From Bacteroidales bacterium UBA1711 (GTDB lineage: Bacteria > Bacteroidota > Bacteroidia > Bacteroidales > P3), in the NCBI GenBank assembly GCA_002317325.1, contig DCJB01000020.1, forward strand, positions 1-32,914: DNA of 32,914 nucleotides, written 5' to 3'. The first letter of the stretch is position 1. Every line of letters starts with the position of its first letter. This document shows, in pieces, positions 24,187 through 32,896 of this stretch. Below the pieces are notes generated by a model. It did no database searches. It was not told the origin of the DNA and worked only from the letters and a program-made list of their open reading frames with translations. The position numbers and the translations under genes were made by a program.

Positions 24187-24385
24187 CCGAAGAAAATTGT
24201 ATTTTTTCCGAAGAAATCGGTAGTCCATGCCGATAAAAATGGTAATTTATTCCGAAGAAAATATACAAATCCGATAAAAACGGTGGTTTATACCGAAAGT
24301 TTCAGCGGTTTATTCCGAAGATTTCATATTTTACCGATGGTACCAATGTAATAAACCGAAAGAAATTGAGCATAAACCGTAGAAA
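24187..24385. repeat. phased CCGA-motif array between fic-type gene and sufC
   Basis: A motif CCGA (usually CCGAAGAAA or CCGATAAAA, preceded by T-rich sequence) begins at 24187, 24208, 24230, 24252, 24271, 24293, 24315, 24334, 24356, and as CCGT at 24377. Spacings are 21, 22, 22, 19, 22, 22, 19, 22 and 21 bp, so copies lie on about the same face of the helix. A 63-bp super-period is visible. Two units 63 bp apart (24208-24220 and 24271-24283) form an inverted CCG-N7-CGG. The array fills most of the 426-bp region 24122-24547 that has no gene. Operator function is inference. Confidence 0.8.
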
Positions 24386-24411
24386 AGCTCCAGTAAGGCA
24401 GTGGGGCTCGT

Positions 24412-24420
24412 GGGGGGGGG
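24412..24420. repeat. G9 homopolymer upstream of sufC promoter
   Basis: Nine G in a row about 35 bp upstream of the -33 element of the sufC promoter. It is outside any gene. It could be slippage-prone, but no function is shown. Confidence 0.6.
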
Positions 24421-24454
24421 TGAGCCGTGCCGAGGTGCTTAGTGCGGTTTCTTT

Positions 24455-24485
24455 TTGGCAGACTCGGCTTTTTTTCGTACTTTTG
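24455..24485 (+). promoter_or_regulatory. sufC operon promoter
   Basis: TTG at 24455-24457 and TACTTTTG at 24478-24485 are 20 bp apart, matching the Bacteroidota promoter. The leader to the sufC ATG is about 55 nt. It lies directly downstream of the CCGA array, so the array could affect this promoter as well as the divergent Fic-type gene. Confidence 0.75.
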
Positions 24486-24547
24486 CGGGGAGACGGAGCC
24501 TGTACCCTCCATTGCAACAAAATAACAATTAATACTTTAAGCATTGT

Positions 24548-25318
24548 ATGACCTTACTGTCCATCCGCAATTTGCACGCCAGCATTGGCGATAAAGAGAT
24601 TTTGAAGGGAGTAAATCTCGAGATTGGCCGCGGCGAAGTTCACTCCATCATGGGACCCAACGGCAACGGCAAAAGCACACTGGCCGGCGTGATTGCCGGC
24701 AACAACAAATACACCGTCACCCAAGGCGAAGTGATATACAAAAGCAAGAACATCCTCGAAATGCCGGTGGACGTGCGAGCCGCCGAAGGCATATTCCTCG
24801 GCTTCCAGTACCCCGTAGAAATACCCGGCGTGAGCATTACCAACTTCATGCGCACCGCTGTCAACGAGCAGCGAAAATACCGCGGACTCGACCCTCTATC
24901 CGCGCCCCAGTTCATGCGGCTGATGGAAGAGAAAAAGAAAGTAGTGGAGATGACCGCCTCCTTGGCCAACCGCTCAGTGAACGAAGGCTTCAGCGGCGGC
25001 GAGAAGAAAAAAAATGAAATATTCCAGATGGCCATGCTCGACCCCGAACTGGCCATTCTCGACGAGACCGACTCGGGGCTGGACATCGACGCGCTGCGCA
25101 TTGTGGCCACGGGAGTCAACAAGCTCCGCCGCCCCGACAACGCCACAGTCGTCATCACCCACTACCAGCGGCTGCTCGACTACATCGTACCCGACTTCGT
25201 GCACGTGCTGTACGATGGCCGCATCGTGAAGACTGGACCCAAAGAACTGGCTTTGGAGCTGGAGACAAAGGGCTACGACTGGATACGCGAAGAGCTGGCT
25301 CTGGGCCGTGCACACTGA
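24548..25318 (+). CDS. sufC: Fe-S assembly ATPase SufC
   Basis: ABC-type ATPase of the SufBCD scaffold that builds Fe-S clusters in the cytosol. The 256 residues have Walker A GPNGNGKST at 36-44, the SufC-specific signature FSGGEKKKNEI at 147-157, Walker B LAILDETDSGLDID at 167-180 and switch His204. There is no membrane segment. The FLGFQYPVEIPGV segment after the Q-loop is typical of SufC. It is first in its operon, with sufD 34 nt after its stop. sufB, which usually sits beside it in relatives, is not upstream or downstream in the window. Confidence 0.96.
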   Translation: MTLLSIRNLHASIGDKEILKGVNLEIGRGEVHSIMGPNGNGKSTLAGVIAGNNKYTVTQGEVIYKSKNILEMPVDVRAAEGIFLGFQYPVEIPGVSITNFMRTAVNEQRKYRGLDPLSAPQFMRLMEEKKKVVEMTASLANRSVNEGFSGGEKKKNEIFQMAMLDPELAILDETDSGLDIDALRIVATGVNKLRRPDNATVVITHYQRLLDYIVPDFVHVLYDGRIVKTGPKELALELETKGYDWIREELALGRAH

Positions 25319-25352
25319 CCCGCCCTACACCCACCAATCATCACCCACCAAC

Positions 25353-26645
25353 ATGAATCCCATAGTACAGCAATTCAAAGACATTCAGCCCCGGCTGCAC
25401 AAAGACGAAGTGTGGAAGAACGTCGATTACACCGACACATTAGGCGAAGACCTCGCCCTGCCCGGCACCGCCGACGCTTGCGCCGAAGTCTCGCCCCACT
25501 GCTGCAACATCCCGGGCTTTGAAGCCGACCGCATGGTGATAGAGAACGGCTGCTGCCGCTCGCCCCGCCGCACCGACAGCCAAGGAGTGCTGACCCTCGG
25601 GCTGCGCGAAGCACTGCGCGACTTCCCCCAGCTGGTTCTGCCCCGTTTCGGCACCGCCGCACGCGCCGACAACCCCTACCTCCAGTTCAACAACAGCCAC
25701 TACACCGACGGACTCTTCATCCATGTGCCCGACGGGGTGGAAGTAGCCAAGCCGCTTCAGCTGCAGTCTGTGGTGCACGCCGGCCGCGGTCTCTTCCTCC
25801 AGATCCACAACATTGTGGTGGTGGGCAAGGGCAGCCGCGTGACGCTCATCCACTGCGACGACACCTACGACAACGCACCCTCATTCTCCAACAACGTCAC
25901 CGAAATCCATGCCGCCGAAGGCGCGGCGGTGGAGTACTACAAACTGCAGAACCTCCACAACGCCGCCGGGCTGCTCAACCACACATACGCCGCCATAGAC
26001 GAGGGGGCGTCGTTCCGCAGCGTGGCCGTGACCCTGAACGGCGGCCACATCCGCAACCACACCGAAGTGGCACTGCGCGGCCCCCGCTGCGATGTACAGG
26101 CCCACGGCCTCTACCTCATCGACCAAGACCAGCAAGCCGACAACTATATCTTCGTCGATCACGCCAGCCCCGGATGCCGAAGCCGCGAACTCTTCAAGGG
26201 CATTCTCGACGACTCAGCCCGCGGCACCTTCAACGGTCATGTCCTCGTGCGGGAAGGCGCCGTGAAGACCGAGGCCTACCAGTCCAACAAGAACATCCTC
26301 CTCACCGACAAGGCCCACGTAGAGACCAAGCCCTTCCTCGAAATCTACAACGACGACGTGAAGTGCTCGCACGGCAGCACCATCGGACAACTCGACGAGC
26401 AGGCCCTCTTCTACATCCGCAGCCGCGGCATCAGCGAGCGGACCGCCAAGACGCTGCTCCTCTACGCCTTCTGCGACGAAGTGCTGCACGAGATAGCCCT
26501 CGACCCCCTGCGCGAGCGGCTGAGCGACTTGGTAAAGAAGCGCCTCCACGGCGAGCAGACCCTCTGCGCCGAGTGCGCCCTGCGCTGCAGCACCCCCTGC
26601 AACGGGCCCGAGGCAGCGTTCTATATCGACCCCGCCAAACTGTAG
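25353..26645 (+). CDS. sufD: Fe-S scaffold protein SufD
   Basis: Partner of SufB and SufC in the cluster scaffold. The 430 residues contain the beta-helix core with VETKPFLEIYNDDVKCSHG and LDEQALFYIRSRGI, which mark the SufB/SufD family C-terminal region. The shorter length and absence of a SufB-type N-terminus favour SufD. It begins at ATG 25353 (MNPIVQQFKDIQPRL); an in-frame GTG at 25308 would overlap sufC and is less likely. The C-terminus has an unusual tail with Cys405, Cys408, Cys412 and Cys416 (C-x2-C-x3-C-x3-C), then GPEAAFYIDPAKL. The tail could bind metal or simply be a family-specific feature; I cannot tell by eye. Confidence 0.92.
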   Translation: MNPIVQQFKDIQPRLHKDEVWKNVDYTDTLGEDLALPGTADACAEVSPHCCNIPGFEADRMVIENGCCRSPRRTDSQGVLTLGLREALRDFPQLVLPRFGTAARADNPYLQFNNSHYTDGLFIHVPDGVEVAKPLQLQSVVHAGRGLFLQIHNIVVVGKGSRVTLIHCDDTYDNAPSFSNNVTEIHAAEGAAVEYYKLQNLHNAAGLLNHTYAAIDEGASFRSVAVTLNGGHIRNHTEVALRGPRCDVQAHGLYLIDQDQQADNYIFVDHASPGCRSRELFKGILDDSARGTFNGHVLVREGAVKTEAYQSNKNILLTDKAHVETKPFLEIYNDDVKCSHGSTIGQLDEQALFYIRSRGISERTAKTLLLYAFCDEVLHEIALDPLRERLSDLVKKRLHGEQTLCAECALRCSTPCNGPEAAFYIDPAKL

Positions 26646-26770
26646 CCCGCCCCGTGCCAAGCCTCAAGCGATACTGCCTCGCCGCCGCCTACGCCCTGCC
26701 CCGCCGCGCCGCACCCGGGCAGAAGCCGCACCGCGCGCCCACGCCCACCATCACCCACAAACGCTGAACC

Positions 26771-28603
<1,833 letters not shown>

Positions 28604-28607
28604 GGAT

Positions 28608-28681
28608 TTGTGAATTGTGAGTTGTGAATTGACGAATGGTGAGGCATCTGCTATTTGTCCGTTTACTGTTCACTGTTCACA
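28608..28681. repeat. degenerate 7-bp tandem repeats, inverted halves
   Basis: TTGTGAA, TTGTGAG, TTGTGAA follow each other at 28608-28628. After a 40-bp gap, related heptads TTTACTG, TTCACTG, TTCACAA occupy 28661-28681 as the near-complement. The two halves could pair. Similar heptads occur at two other intergenic points in the window. Confidence 0.65.
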
Positions 28682-28719
28682 AAGAGAAGCGAGAGCCGGG
28701 GGCTCTCGCTTCTCTTTGT
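28679..28719. terminator. 19-bp perfect hairpin, probable bidirectional terminator
   Basis: A 19-bp perfect stem (28679-28697 with 28701-28719) with a GGG loop lies between the end of the ABC exporter and the 3' end of the oppositely oriented tRNA gene. A CTCTTT stretch ends the stem on one side, with no long T-tract. The place between convergent genes suggests termination from both sides. Confidence 0.65.
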
Positions 28720-28722
28720 CGG

Positions 28723-28797
28723 TGGGAGTAACAGGATTCGAACCAGTGACCCCCTGCTTGTAAGGCAGGTGCTCTGAACCAGCTGAGCTATACTCCC
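28723..28797 (-). tRNA. tRNA-Val (anticodon UAC)
   Basis: A 75-nt cloverleaf on the - strand. The acceptor GGGAGTA pairs with TACTCCC, and the D-arm is GCTC..GAGC. The anticodon stem CCTGC/GCAGG surrounds CTTACAA, giving UAC, and the T-arm has GGTTCGAATCC. The discriminator is A. The genome has ACCG next, so CCA is not fully encoded. A -7 box lies about 44 bp upstream. Confidence 0.95.
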
Positions 28798-28840
28798 TTT
28801 CAATCGTTTTTCGACGATTTCTGTCTCACGAAATCGGGTG

Positions 28841-28848
28841 CAAAGATA
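28841..28848 (-). promoter_or_regulatory. tRNA-Val promoter -7 box
   Basis: On the - strand TATCTTTG preceded by GTCG. Transcription would start about 37 nt upstream of the tRNA. The surrounding GCAAAGATACGACTTTTTT is repeated exactly at the promoter near 31029. Confidence 0.65.
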
Positions 28849-28880
28849 CGACTTTTTTCTGATATATGGCGAAAAAAGTG

Positions 28881-28888
28881 TACTTTTG
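28881..28888 (+). promoter_or_regulatory. promoter -7 box for DUF4296-type lipoprotein
   Basis: TACTTTTG at 28881-28888, 27 bp before the ATG, in an A-rich context. It is divergent from the tRNA promoter 32 bp away. The -33 region (TCT) is poor. Confidence 0.55.
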
Positions 28889-28914
28889 CAAAACCGTTCC
28901 AACACTCGCCCGCC

Positions 28915-29268
28915 ATGAAGCACCTCCATACACTGCTCTTTACGTCCCTCGCCGCACTGTCGCTCCTCTGTTCCTGCACCACCGAAGCCATACCCGACGA
29001 CGTGATAGACGAAGAGACGATGGCCTCGTTCCTGCAAGAGGCCTACACCATTGAGGGGTTCTACGCCGTGGAGACCGAGTTCCTCTACGACACGCTGCAG
29101 CCCCAAATGGAGGCCTCCTACGACAGCCTGCTGGCCGAGCGGGGGCTGACCCGCGAGGACTTCAACCGCAGTGTCCGCTGGTATTGCAGCCACCCCGAAA
29201 TCAACCTCCGCATCCACGACACGGTGGTTGCCCGCCTTGACACGCTCCTCGCCGCCACAGCAGAGTAA
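28915..29268 (+). CDS. DUF4296-type lipoprotein
   Basis: A 117-residue product with a signal ending LLCSC (Cys21 lipidated) and a mature domain with PDDVIDEETMASFLQEAYTI. An ERGLTREDFNRSVRWYCSHPE segment follows, the pattern of the DUF4296 family of small Bacteroidota lipoproteins (recognised from memory, not searched). Function of the family is unknown. It stands alone after its promoter and converges with the next gene, the stop codons only 14 nt apart. Confidence 0.82.
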   Translation: MKHLHTLLFTSLAALSLLCSCTTEAIPDDVIDEETMASFLQEAYTIEGFYAVETEFLYDTLQPQMEASYDSLLAERGLTREDFNRSVRWYCSHPEINLRIHDTVVARLDTLLAATAE

Positions 29269-29282
29269 TAGCGGCGCCGGGC

Positions 29283-29687
29283 TCAGATGTATACGGTGTC
29301 CTCCTCGCAGGGGGCGTGGGCGAGCCACTTCCCGCCGCGTTTGCGCAGCTCCAGTTCGCCCGTAGTCTCGCGGAGGGGGGTCTTCTTGTGGTAGGTGACA
29401 GTGGCGGTGGTGTCGCTCTGCCGGCGCAAGTTGTCAATCTCTATGGTGGCGGGGGTGTCCGAAGCGATATAGGCGCTATCCACCATATTCGTCAGCGCCT
29501 CCGCCACCACAAAGGTAGTGTTCAGCGTCTCCTCGGTGGCGAAGGGGCGGGCGCCCTCCAAGTCGTAGTTTGCCATGGCAAACGAATACTGGTAGGCGGC
29601 TTCCTCGATGGCTTTGTCCTGACGGCCGCAAGCGGCACAGACAGCTAAAGCCGCCACTGCGGAGAGCAAAAAGACTTTCTTACTCAT
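29283..29687 (-). CDS. lipoprotein, probable NTF2-like (DUF4878-like) domain
   Basis: A 134-residue product with a signal ending VCAACG (Cys20) and a mature part starting with a helix (KAIEEAAYQYSFAMANYDLE) followed by strands ending in GKWLAHAP. This order is typical of small NTF2-like DUF4878-type domains, but the call is by pattern only. I chose ATG 29687; an upstream TTG would add four residues. Function unknown. It may be co-transcribed from the lipoprotein genes upstream, but a terminator lies between them at 29761-29793, and I see no clear -7 box in front of it. Confidence 0.65.
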   Translation of the reverse strand: MSKKVFLLSAVAALAVCAACGRQDKAIEEAAYQYSFAMANYDLEGARPFATEETLNTTFVVAEALTNMVDSAYIASDTPATIEIDNLRRQSDTTATVTYHKKTPLRETTGELELRKRGGKWLAHAPCEEDTVYI

Positions 29688-29730
29688 AAAGCGTCGCAAT
29701 GTTCAATCCTAAAATGTGGAAATGACAGAA

Positions 29731-29757
29731 TCAACTGTCAATTCACCATTCTCTCAT
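29731..29757. repeat. degenerate heptad repeat
   Basis: TCAACTG, TCAATTC, ACCATTC and a partial unit, about 7 bp each, in the gap before the terminator. Related in length and in the TTC ending to the heptads at 28661-28681. Copies are imperfect. Confidence 0.4.
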
Positions 29758-29760
29758 TTC

Positions 29761-29793
29761 AAAAAAAGAGGCCGCCCTCATGGGACGGTCTCC
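29761..29793 (-). terminator. intrinsic terminator after small lipoprotein
   Basis: On the - strand a 10-bp imperfect stem (29784-29793 with 29768-29777) is followed by seven T (29767-29761). It closes the pair of lipoprotein genes upstream of it. On the + strand CTTTTTG also follows, so it may work in both directions. Confidence 0.75.
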
Positions 29794-29810
29794 TTTTTGA
29801 GAAGGGTTGA

Positions 29811-30131
29811 TTATTTCTTCTTGAGGGGTTTCACCTTCACGGACTCTTCGTTGACTTCAACCTGGGAGTTGCCAACTTCGATAGTCAGGCCTTTCTTCTC
29901 CTCAACCTTGGGCTCCTCTTTCTTCTTGGCGGGAGCCTTCTTGGTCTGAGTCTGGACGGGCTGTGCTTCCTCAACGACGGGTTCCTGAATGGGGGTGTCG
30001 ATGACCTCTTCAGCCACGGGGCCTTCAATCAGAGTGGAATCAACAACTTCTTCTGCCGCATTGTTGTTGCAGGCAGTCATCATGGCCATGGCGGTGAGGG
30101 CGATGGCGGCGAGTTTGAATGATTTCTTCAT
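29811..30131 (-). CDS. small low-complexity lipoprotein
   Basis: A 106-residue product with signal and lipobox MMTAC (Cys21). The mature part is low complexity: acidic/Pro/Val/Glu first, then Lys/Pro-rich (KKAPAKKKEEPKVEEKK). The last residues are KPLKKK, close to the PLKK ending of the protein encoded just upstream. No domain recognised; a flexible envelope spacer is possible. It starts 36 nt after the upstream gene and has no promoter of its own, so the two form an operon. Confidence 0.7.
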   Translation of the reverse strand: MKKSFKLAAIALTAMAMMTACNNNAAEEVVDSTLIEGPVAEEVIDTPIQEPVVEEAQPVQTQTKKAPAKKKEEPKVEEKKGLTIEVGNSQVEVNEESVKVKPLKKK

Positions 30132-30167
30132 AACGATAAAGAATTATTTGATTGGGTATTAATTCAC

Positions 30168-30962
30168 TTATTTCTTGAGAGGTCTGGTAGCAACAACTGC
30201 GTCACCGTTGGCAGCGTCCTTGGAGAAGGCGGCCTTGATGAACTTGCTGTCAATAGAAACGAAGAGGTTCTTGACAGTGTTGATGGAGGGAACCTGGTAG
30301 TAGTCGCGCGCATTATAGACTTGACCTTGAGCAATAAGGGAGACGGTGTTGGCATTGAGGTCAATGGCGGAGACGGCGATGGACATTGTTTCGGGCTGCC
30401 ACAAGGGATAGAGAGCCTTGGTGGGTTCGGGGGAATACTCAAAGACATCGCTGTCGTTGTTGTAGTAATACCAGTAGTAATCGTCAGCATCGTACGTGTA
30501 GGAACCAGTTTTATTGGGACCGGAGATATAGACATGGGGGGTGGTGGCGCTGTTGTCCTTGTCCTCGTAGAGAAGGTAGATGAACTCGTCAGCAGCCTGA
30601 TTTAGGCCGGCACTGAAGTAGGTGGGGACCCAGTTGGTGCCGTCGGTAGCGGTGGCCTGGAAATCGTAACGCACATCAGCGTTGTTGCCGAAGATGGCGG
30701 TGAGGTCAACACCCTTGGTGACGGTGATAATGCGGGGGTTGGTGGTGTCGCCGTCGCTCCATTTTACGAATTTGTAGTACTGGTTGGCGGTGGCGGTGAG
30801 GGTGCACTGCGATTTGTTGGCATACTCGCCGGCTCCGGTCACGGTGCCGTACTGGCTGTTGTTGACAGTCACGTTAACAGTGAAAGGCCCTTTTTTGCAG
30901 CTGGTGAACATCAGCGTGCAGGCCAAGAGGGCCAAGCCCATAAATCTGAAAGTGTTTTTCAT
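30168..30962 (-). CDS. lipoprotein with divergent InlB-type repeat
   Basis: A 264-residue product with a signal ending MFTSC (Cys22). The mature protein has a divergent InlB B-repeat-like domain at about 27-92: NSQYGTVTGAGEYANKSQCT, then YYKFVKWSDGDTTNPRIITV. A C-terminal region of about 160 residues rich in Tyr and Asp, with no known domain, follows. It ends ATRPLKK. Surface-exposed binding is a plausible role by analogy with InlB-repeat proteins, but nothing shows a ligand. It has a promoter at 31029-31058 and is followed by the low-complexity lipoprotein gene in the same direction. Confidence 0.82.
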   Translation of the reverse strand: MKNTFRFMGLALLACTLMFTSCKKGPFTVNVTVNNSQYGTVTGAGEYANKSQCTLTATANQYYKFVKWSDGDTTNPRIITVTKGVDLTAIFGNNADVRYDFQATATDGTNWVPTYFSAGLNQAADEFIYLLYEDKDNSATTPHVYISGPNKTGSYTYDADDYYWYYYNNDSDVFEYSPEPTKALYPLWQPETMSIAVSAIDLNANTVSLIAQGQVYNARDYYQVPSINTVKNLFVSIDSKFIKAAFSKDAANGDAVVATRPLKK

Positions 30963-31028
30963 GATTTGTATTGTTTTTTAAATAGTTATTATGATTTAGG
31001 ATGGTACTTTCCGTATTCTTATTGGGTG

Positions 31029-31058
31029 CAAAGATACGACTTTTTTTTGACTCACCAA
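31029..31058 (-). promoter_or_regulatory. promoter of the two-lipoprotein operon
   Basis: On the - strand TATCTTTG (31036-31029) preceded by GTCG, with TTG (31058-31056) 19 bp upstream. It overlaps the last bases of the permease gene. The leader to the ATG at 30962 is about 60 nt. Confidence 0.7.
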
Positions 31059-32134
31059 CTTTTTTTGATGTCCAATGCGTCGCGCAGCCCGTTTCCGAGC
31101 AGCATGAAGGCAAGAACCACCAGCATAATGGCCAGCCCGGGGAGCAGGGGGAGGTAGGCGCTGTCGAGGAGGATATAGTGGTAGTTTTCCTTGACCATGG
31201 TGCCCCACGAGGTCATGGGCGGCTGCACGCCGATGCCGAGGAACGAGAGGCCGGCTTCGAGCAGTATGGCGCTGGCGAAGTTGGAGGCGCAGACGATGAC
31301 GAGGGGGCTTGCCACGTTGGGCAGGATGTGGCGGAAGATGATGCGCAGGGAACCGTAGCCCAAGGCGCGGGCGGTCTCGACAAACTCTTTCTCGCGCAGC
31401 GAGAGCACCTGTCCCCGCACCACGCGGGCGATGTCCACCCACATGGTGAGCCCCACGGCCACGAAGACCTGCCAGAAGCCTTTGCCGAGGGCAAAGGTGA
31501 TGGCGATGACCAAGAGGACGGTGGGGATAGACCACACCACGTTGATGAACCAGCTGACCAGCTTATCGACCCAGCCGCCAAAGTAGCCGGCCAACGCCCC
31601 GAGGGAGACCCCGATGACGAGGGCGATGAGTATGGCGATGAGGCCCACCGAGAGGCTCACGCGGCTGCCGATGATAATCATGCTCAACACGTCGCGGCCG
31701 TAGCCGTCGGTGCCGAGGAGGAAGGTGCGGCACTCCTGCCCTATCAGGCGGCTGCGGGCCACCCGCCGCACCTCGCCGTCGTTGGGCTGAGAACCCGTGT
31801 AGGCCTCAATGTCGATGCTGTCGCCCGCGGGGGTGGTGCGGTAAGTGGGGATGGCGGTGCAGCCCAACGGCTCGCCGAAGAGCATCTTGGGCAGCCAGCC
31901 GCCCTCTTGGCGGGGCTGCCCGTCGTCGATATAGGAGAACTGGACCCGGCTCATGGGCTTGAGGGTGGCCAGTTCGAGGTACTGCTGGTTGCAGTAGGGG
32001 GTGCTGTCGGGGGTGATGAGATAGCCCAGCAGGGCGGTGAGGGCGAAGAGGGCCACCACCACCAGCGCCGCCACCGAGAGGCCGTTGTGCCGAAAGCGGC
32101 GCCAAGCGAGAGCCGAAGGGGTTGAGGGGTTCAT
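31052..32134 (-). CDS. ABC permease, DppC/OppC type
   Basis: Membrane component of an ABC uptake system of the dipeptide/oligopeptide family, 360 residues. There is a first membrane helix at about 18-40. A large extracytoplasmic insert follows to about residue 139, and then GTDGYGRDV at 141-149. Several membrane helices follow, with the EAA loop FVETARALGYGSLRIIFRHI at 251-270, which contacts the ATPase. It starts 3 nt after the sufT stop, so it is probably co-transcribed. No partner permease, ATPase or binding protein is nearby, so it seems an orphan here. The substrate cannot be named. Confidence 0.9.
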   Translation of the reverse strand: MNPSTPSALAWRRFRHNGLSVAALVVVALFALTALLGYLITPDSTPYCNQQYLELATLKPMSRVQFSYIDDGQPRQEGGWLPKMLFGEPLGCTAIPTYRTTPAGDSIDIEAYTGSQPNDGEVRRVARSRLIGQECRTFLLGTDGYGRDVLSMIIIGSRVSLSVGLIAILIALVIGVSLGALAGYFGGWVDKLVSWFINVVWSIPTVLLVIAITFALGKGFWQVFVAVGLTMWVDIARVVRGQVLSLREKEFVETARALGYGSLRIIFRHILPNVASPLVIVCASNFASAILLEAGLSFLGIGVQPPMTSWGTMVKENYHYILLDSAYLPLLPGLAIMLVVLAFMLLGNGLRDALDIKKSW

Positions 32135-32137
32135 TGC

Positions 32138-32455
32138 TTAGAGCATACCCAGTTCCAGTTTCACCTCGTCGGTGAGGCAGTCGGGACTCCAAGGCGGGTC
32201 GAAGGTGAGTTCCACATCCACTCCCTTGATGCCCTGAATATAGCCAATCATCTGGCGCACCTCTTGGAACATATACTCTGCTTCGGGGCAGTCGGGGGCG
32301 GTCATCGTCATCAGCACCTTGACGTTGAACTCGTCGTCGATGGCGATGTTGTAGATGAGTCCGAGGTCGTAGATATTGACGGGAATCTCGGGGTCATAGA
32401 TATTCTTGAGGCAGTTGACAATGGCGCTGCGAAGGGTTTCTTTGGTCGGTTGCAT
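32138..32455 (-). CDS. sufT: MIP18/DUF59-family Fe-S assembly protein (SufT-like)
   Basis: Fe-S maturation factor of the PaaD/SufT/MIP18 family, 105 residues. The conserved N-terminal DPEIPVNIYDLGLIY and the Cys-containing MTAPDCPEAE (Cys56) are present, and the C-terminal half has VELTFDPPWSPDCL. Located 14 nt after sufE and 3 nt before the permease. Its presence next to sufE supports a role in Fe-S assembly. Confidence 0.92.
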   Translation of the reverse strand: MQPTKETLRSAIVNCLKNIYDPEIPVNIYDLGLIYNIAIDDEFNVKVLMTMTAPDCPEAEYMFQEVRQMIGYIQGIKGVDVELTFDPPWSPDCLTDEVKLELGML

Positions 32456-32469
32456 GGGGCGGGCGGGTT

Positions 32470-32886
32470 TTAGTCGTTGGCGTGAGCCAGGGCGTAATAC
32501 TTAATCTGCTTCACCATCGAGGCGAGTCCGTTGGAGCGTGTGGGGGAGAGGTGGGCGGTGAGGCCTATTGCGTCAATGAAGCCGAGGTCGGCGGCGATGA
32601 TGTCTTTGGGGGGCTGCCCGTCGAAGACGCGTATAAGGATGGCGATGATGCCCTTGGTGATGACAGCGTCGCTGTCGGCCTTGAAGAAGAGACGCCCGTC
32701 GCGGTGGGTGCAGCTGAGCCACACGTTGCTCTGGCAGCCCTGAATGAGGTTTTCGGGGGTTTTCTCCTTTTCGTCAATCAGCGGGCATTCCTGCCCCAGT
32801 TCGATGATATAGGCGTACTTCTCGAACCAGTCGCTGTAGCAGGAGAACTCGTCGATGATGCTCTGCTGGATTTCGGGGATGGACAT
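32470..32886 (-). CDS. sufE: SufE sulfur-transfer protein
   Basis: Sulfur acceptor that takes persulfide from a cysteine desulfurase (SufS) for Fe-S assembly. 138 residues. The active Cys51 is in LIQGCQSNVW, and the fold order matches SufE: an N-terminal helix, the LGQECPLID motif, GIIAILIRVFDGQPPKDII and the C-terminal GLTAHLSPTRSNGL. It is the first gene seen of this operon. The start, ATG 32886, is 28 bp from the window edge, so the promoter cannot be judged. sufS is not in the window. Confidence 0.95.
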   Translation of the reverse strand: MSIPEIQQSIIDEFSCYSDWFEKYAYIIELGQECPLIDEKEKTPENLIQGCQSNVWLSCTHRDGRLFFKADSDAVITKGIIAILIRVFDGQPPKDIIAADLGFIDAIGLTAHLSPTRSNGLASMVKQIKYYALAHAND

Positions 32887-32896
32887 GGAGGGGGAG

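Noticed and set aside
24122..24268. N-terminal extension of the Fic protein to ATG 24268
   Set aside because: It would translate the repeat array into a repeated SSEK-type stretch and the family fold starts at the ATG 24121; the array is better read as non-coding.
24187..24385. CRISPR array
   Set aside because: Units are only about 9 bp with 19-22 bp period, there are no constant repeats of 25-40 bp with unique spacers, and no cas gene is in the window.
26174..26767. A 197-codon + strand frame over the end of sufD and the gap to the ABC exporter
   Set aside because: Arg/Pro/His-rich out-of-frame reading of sufD with no recognised domain.
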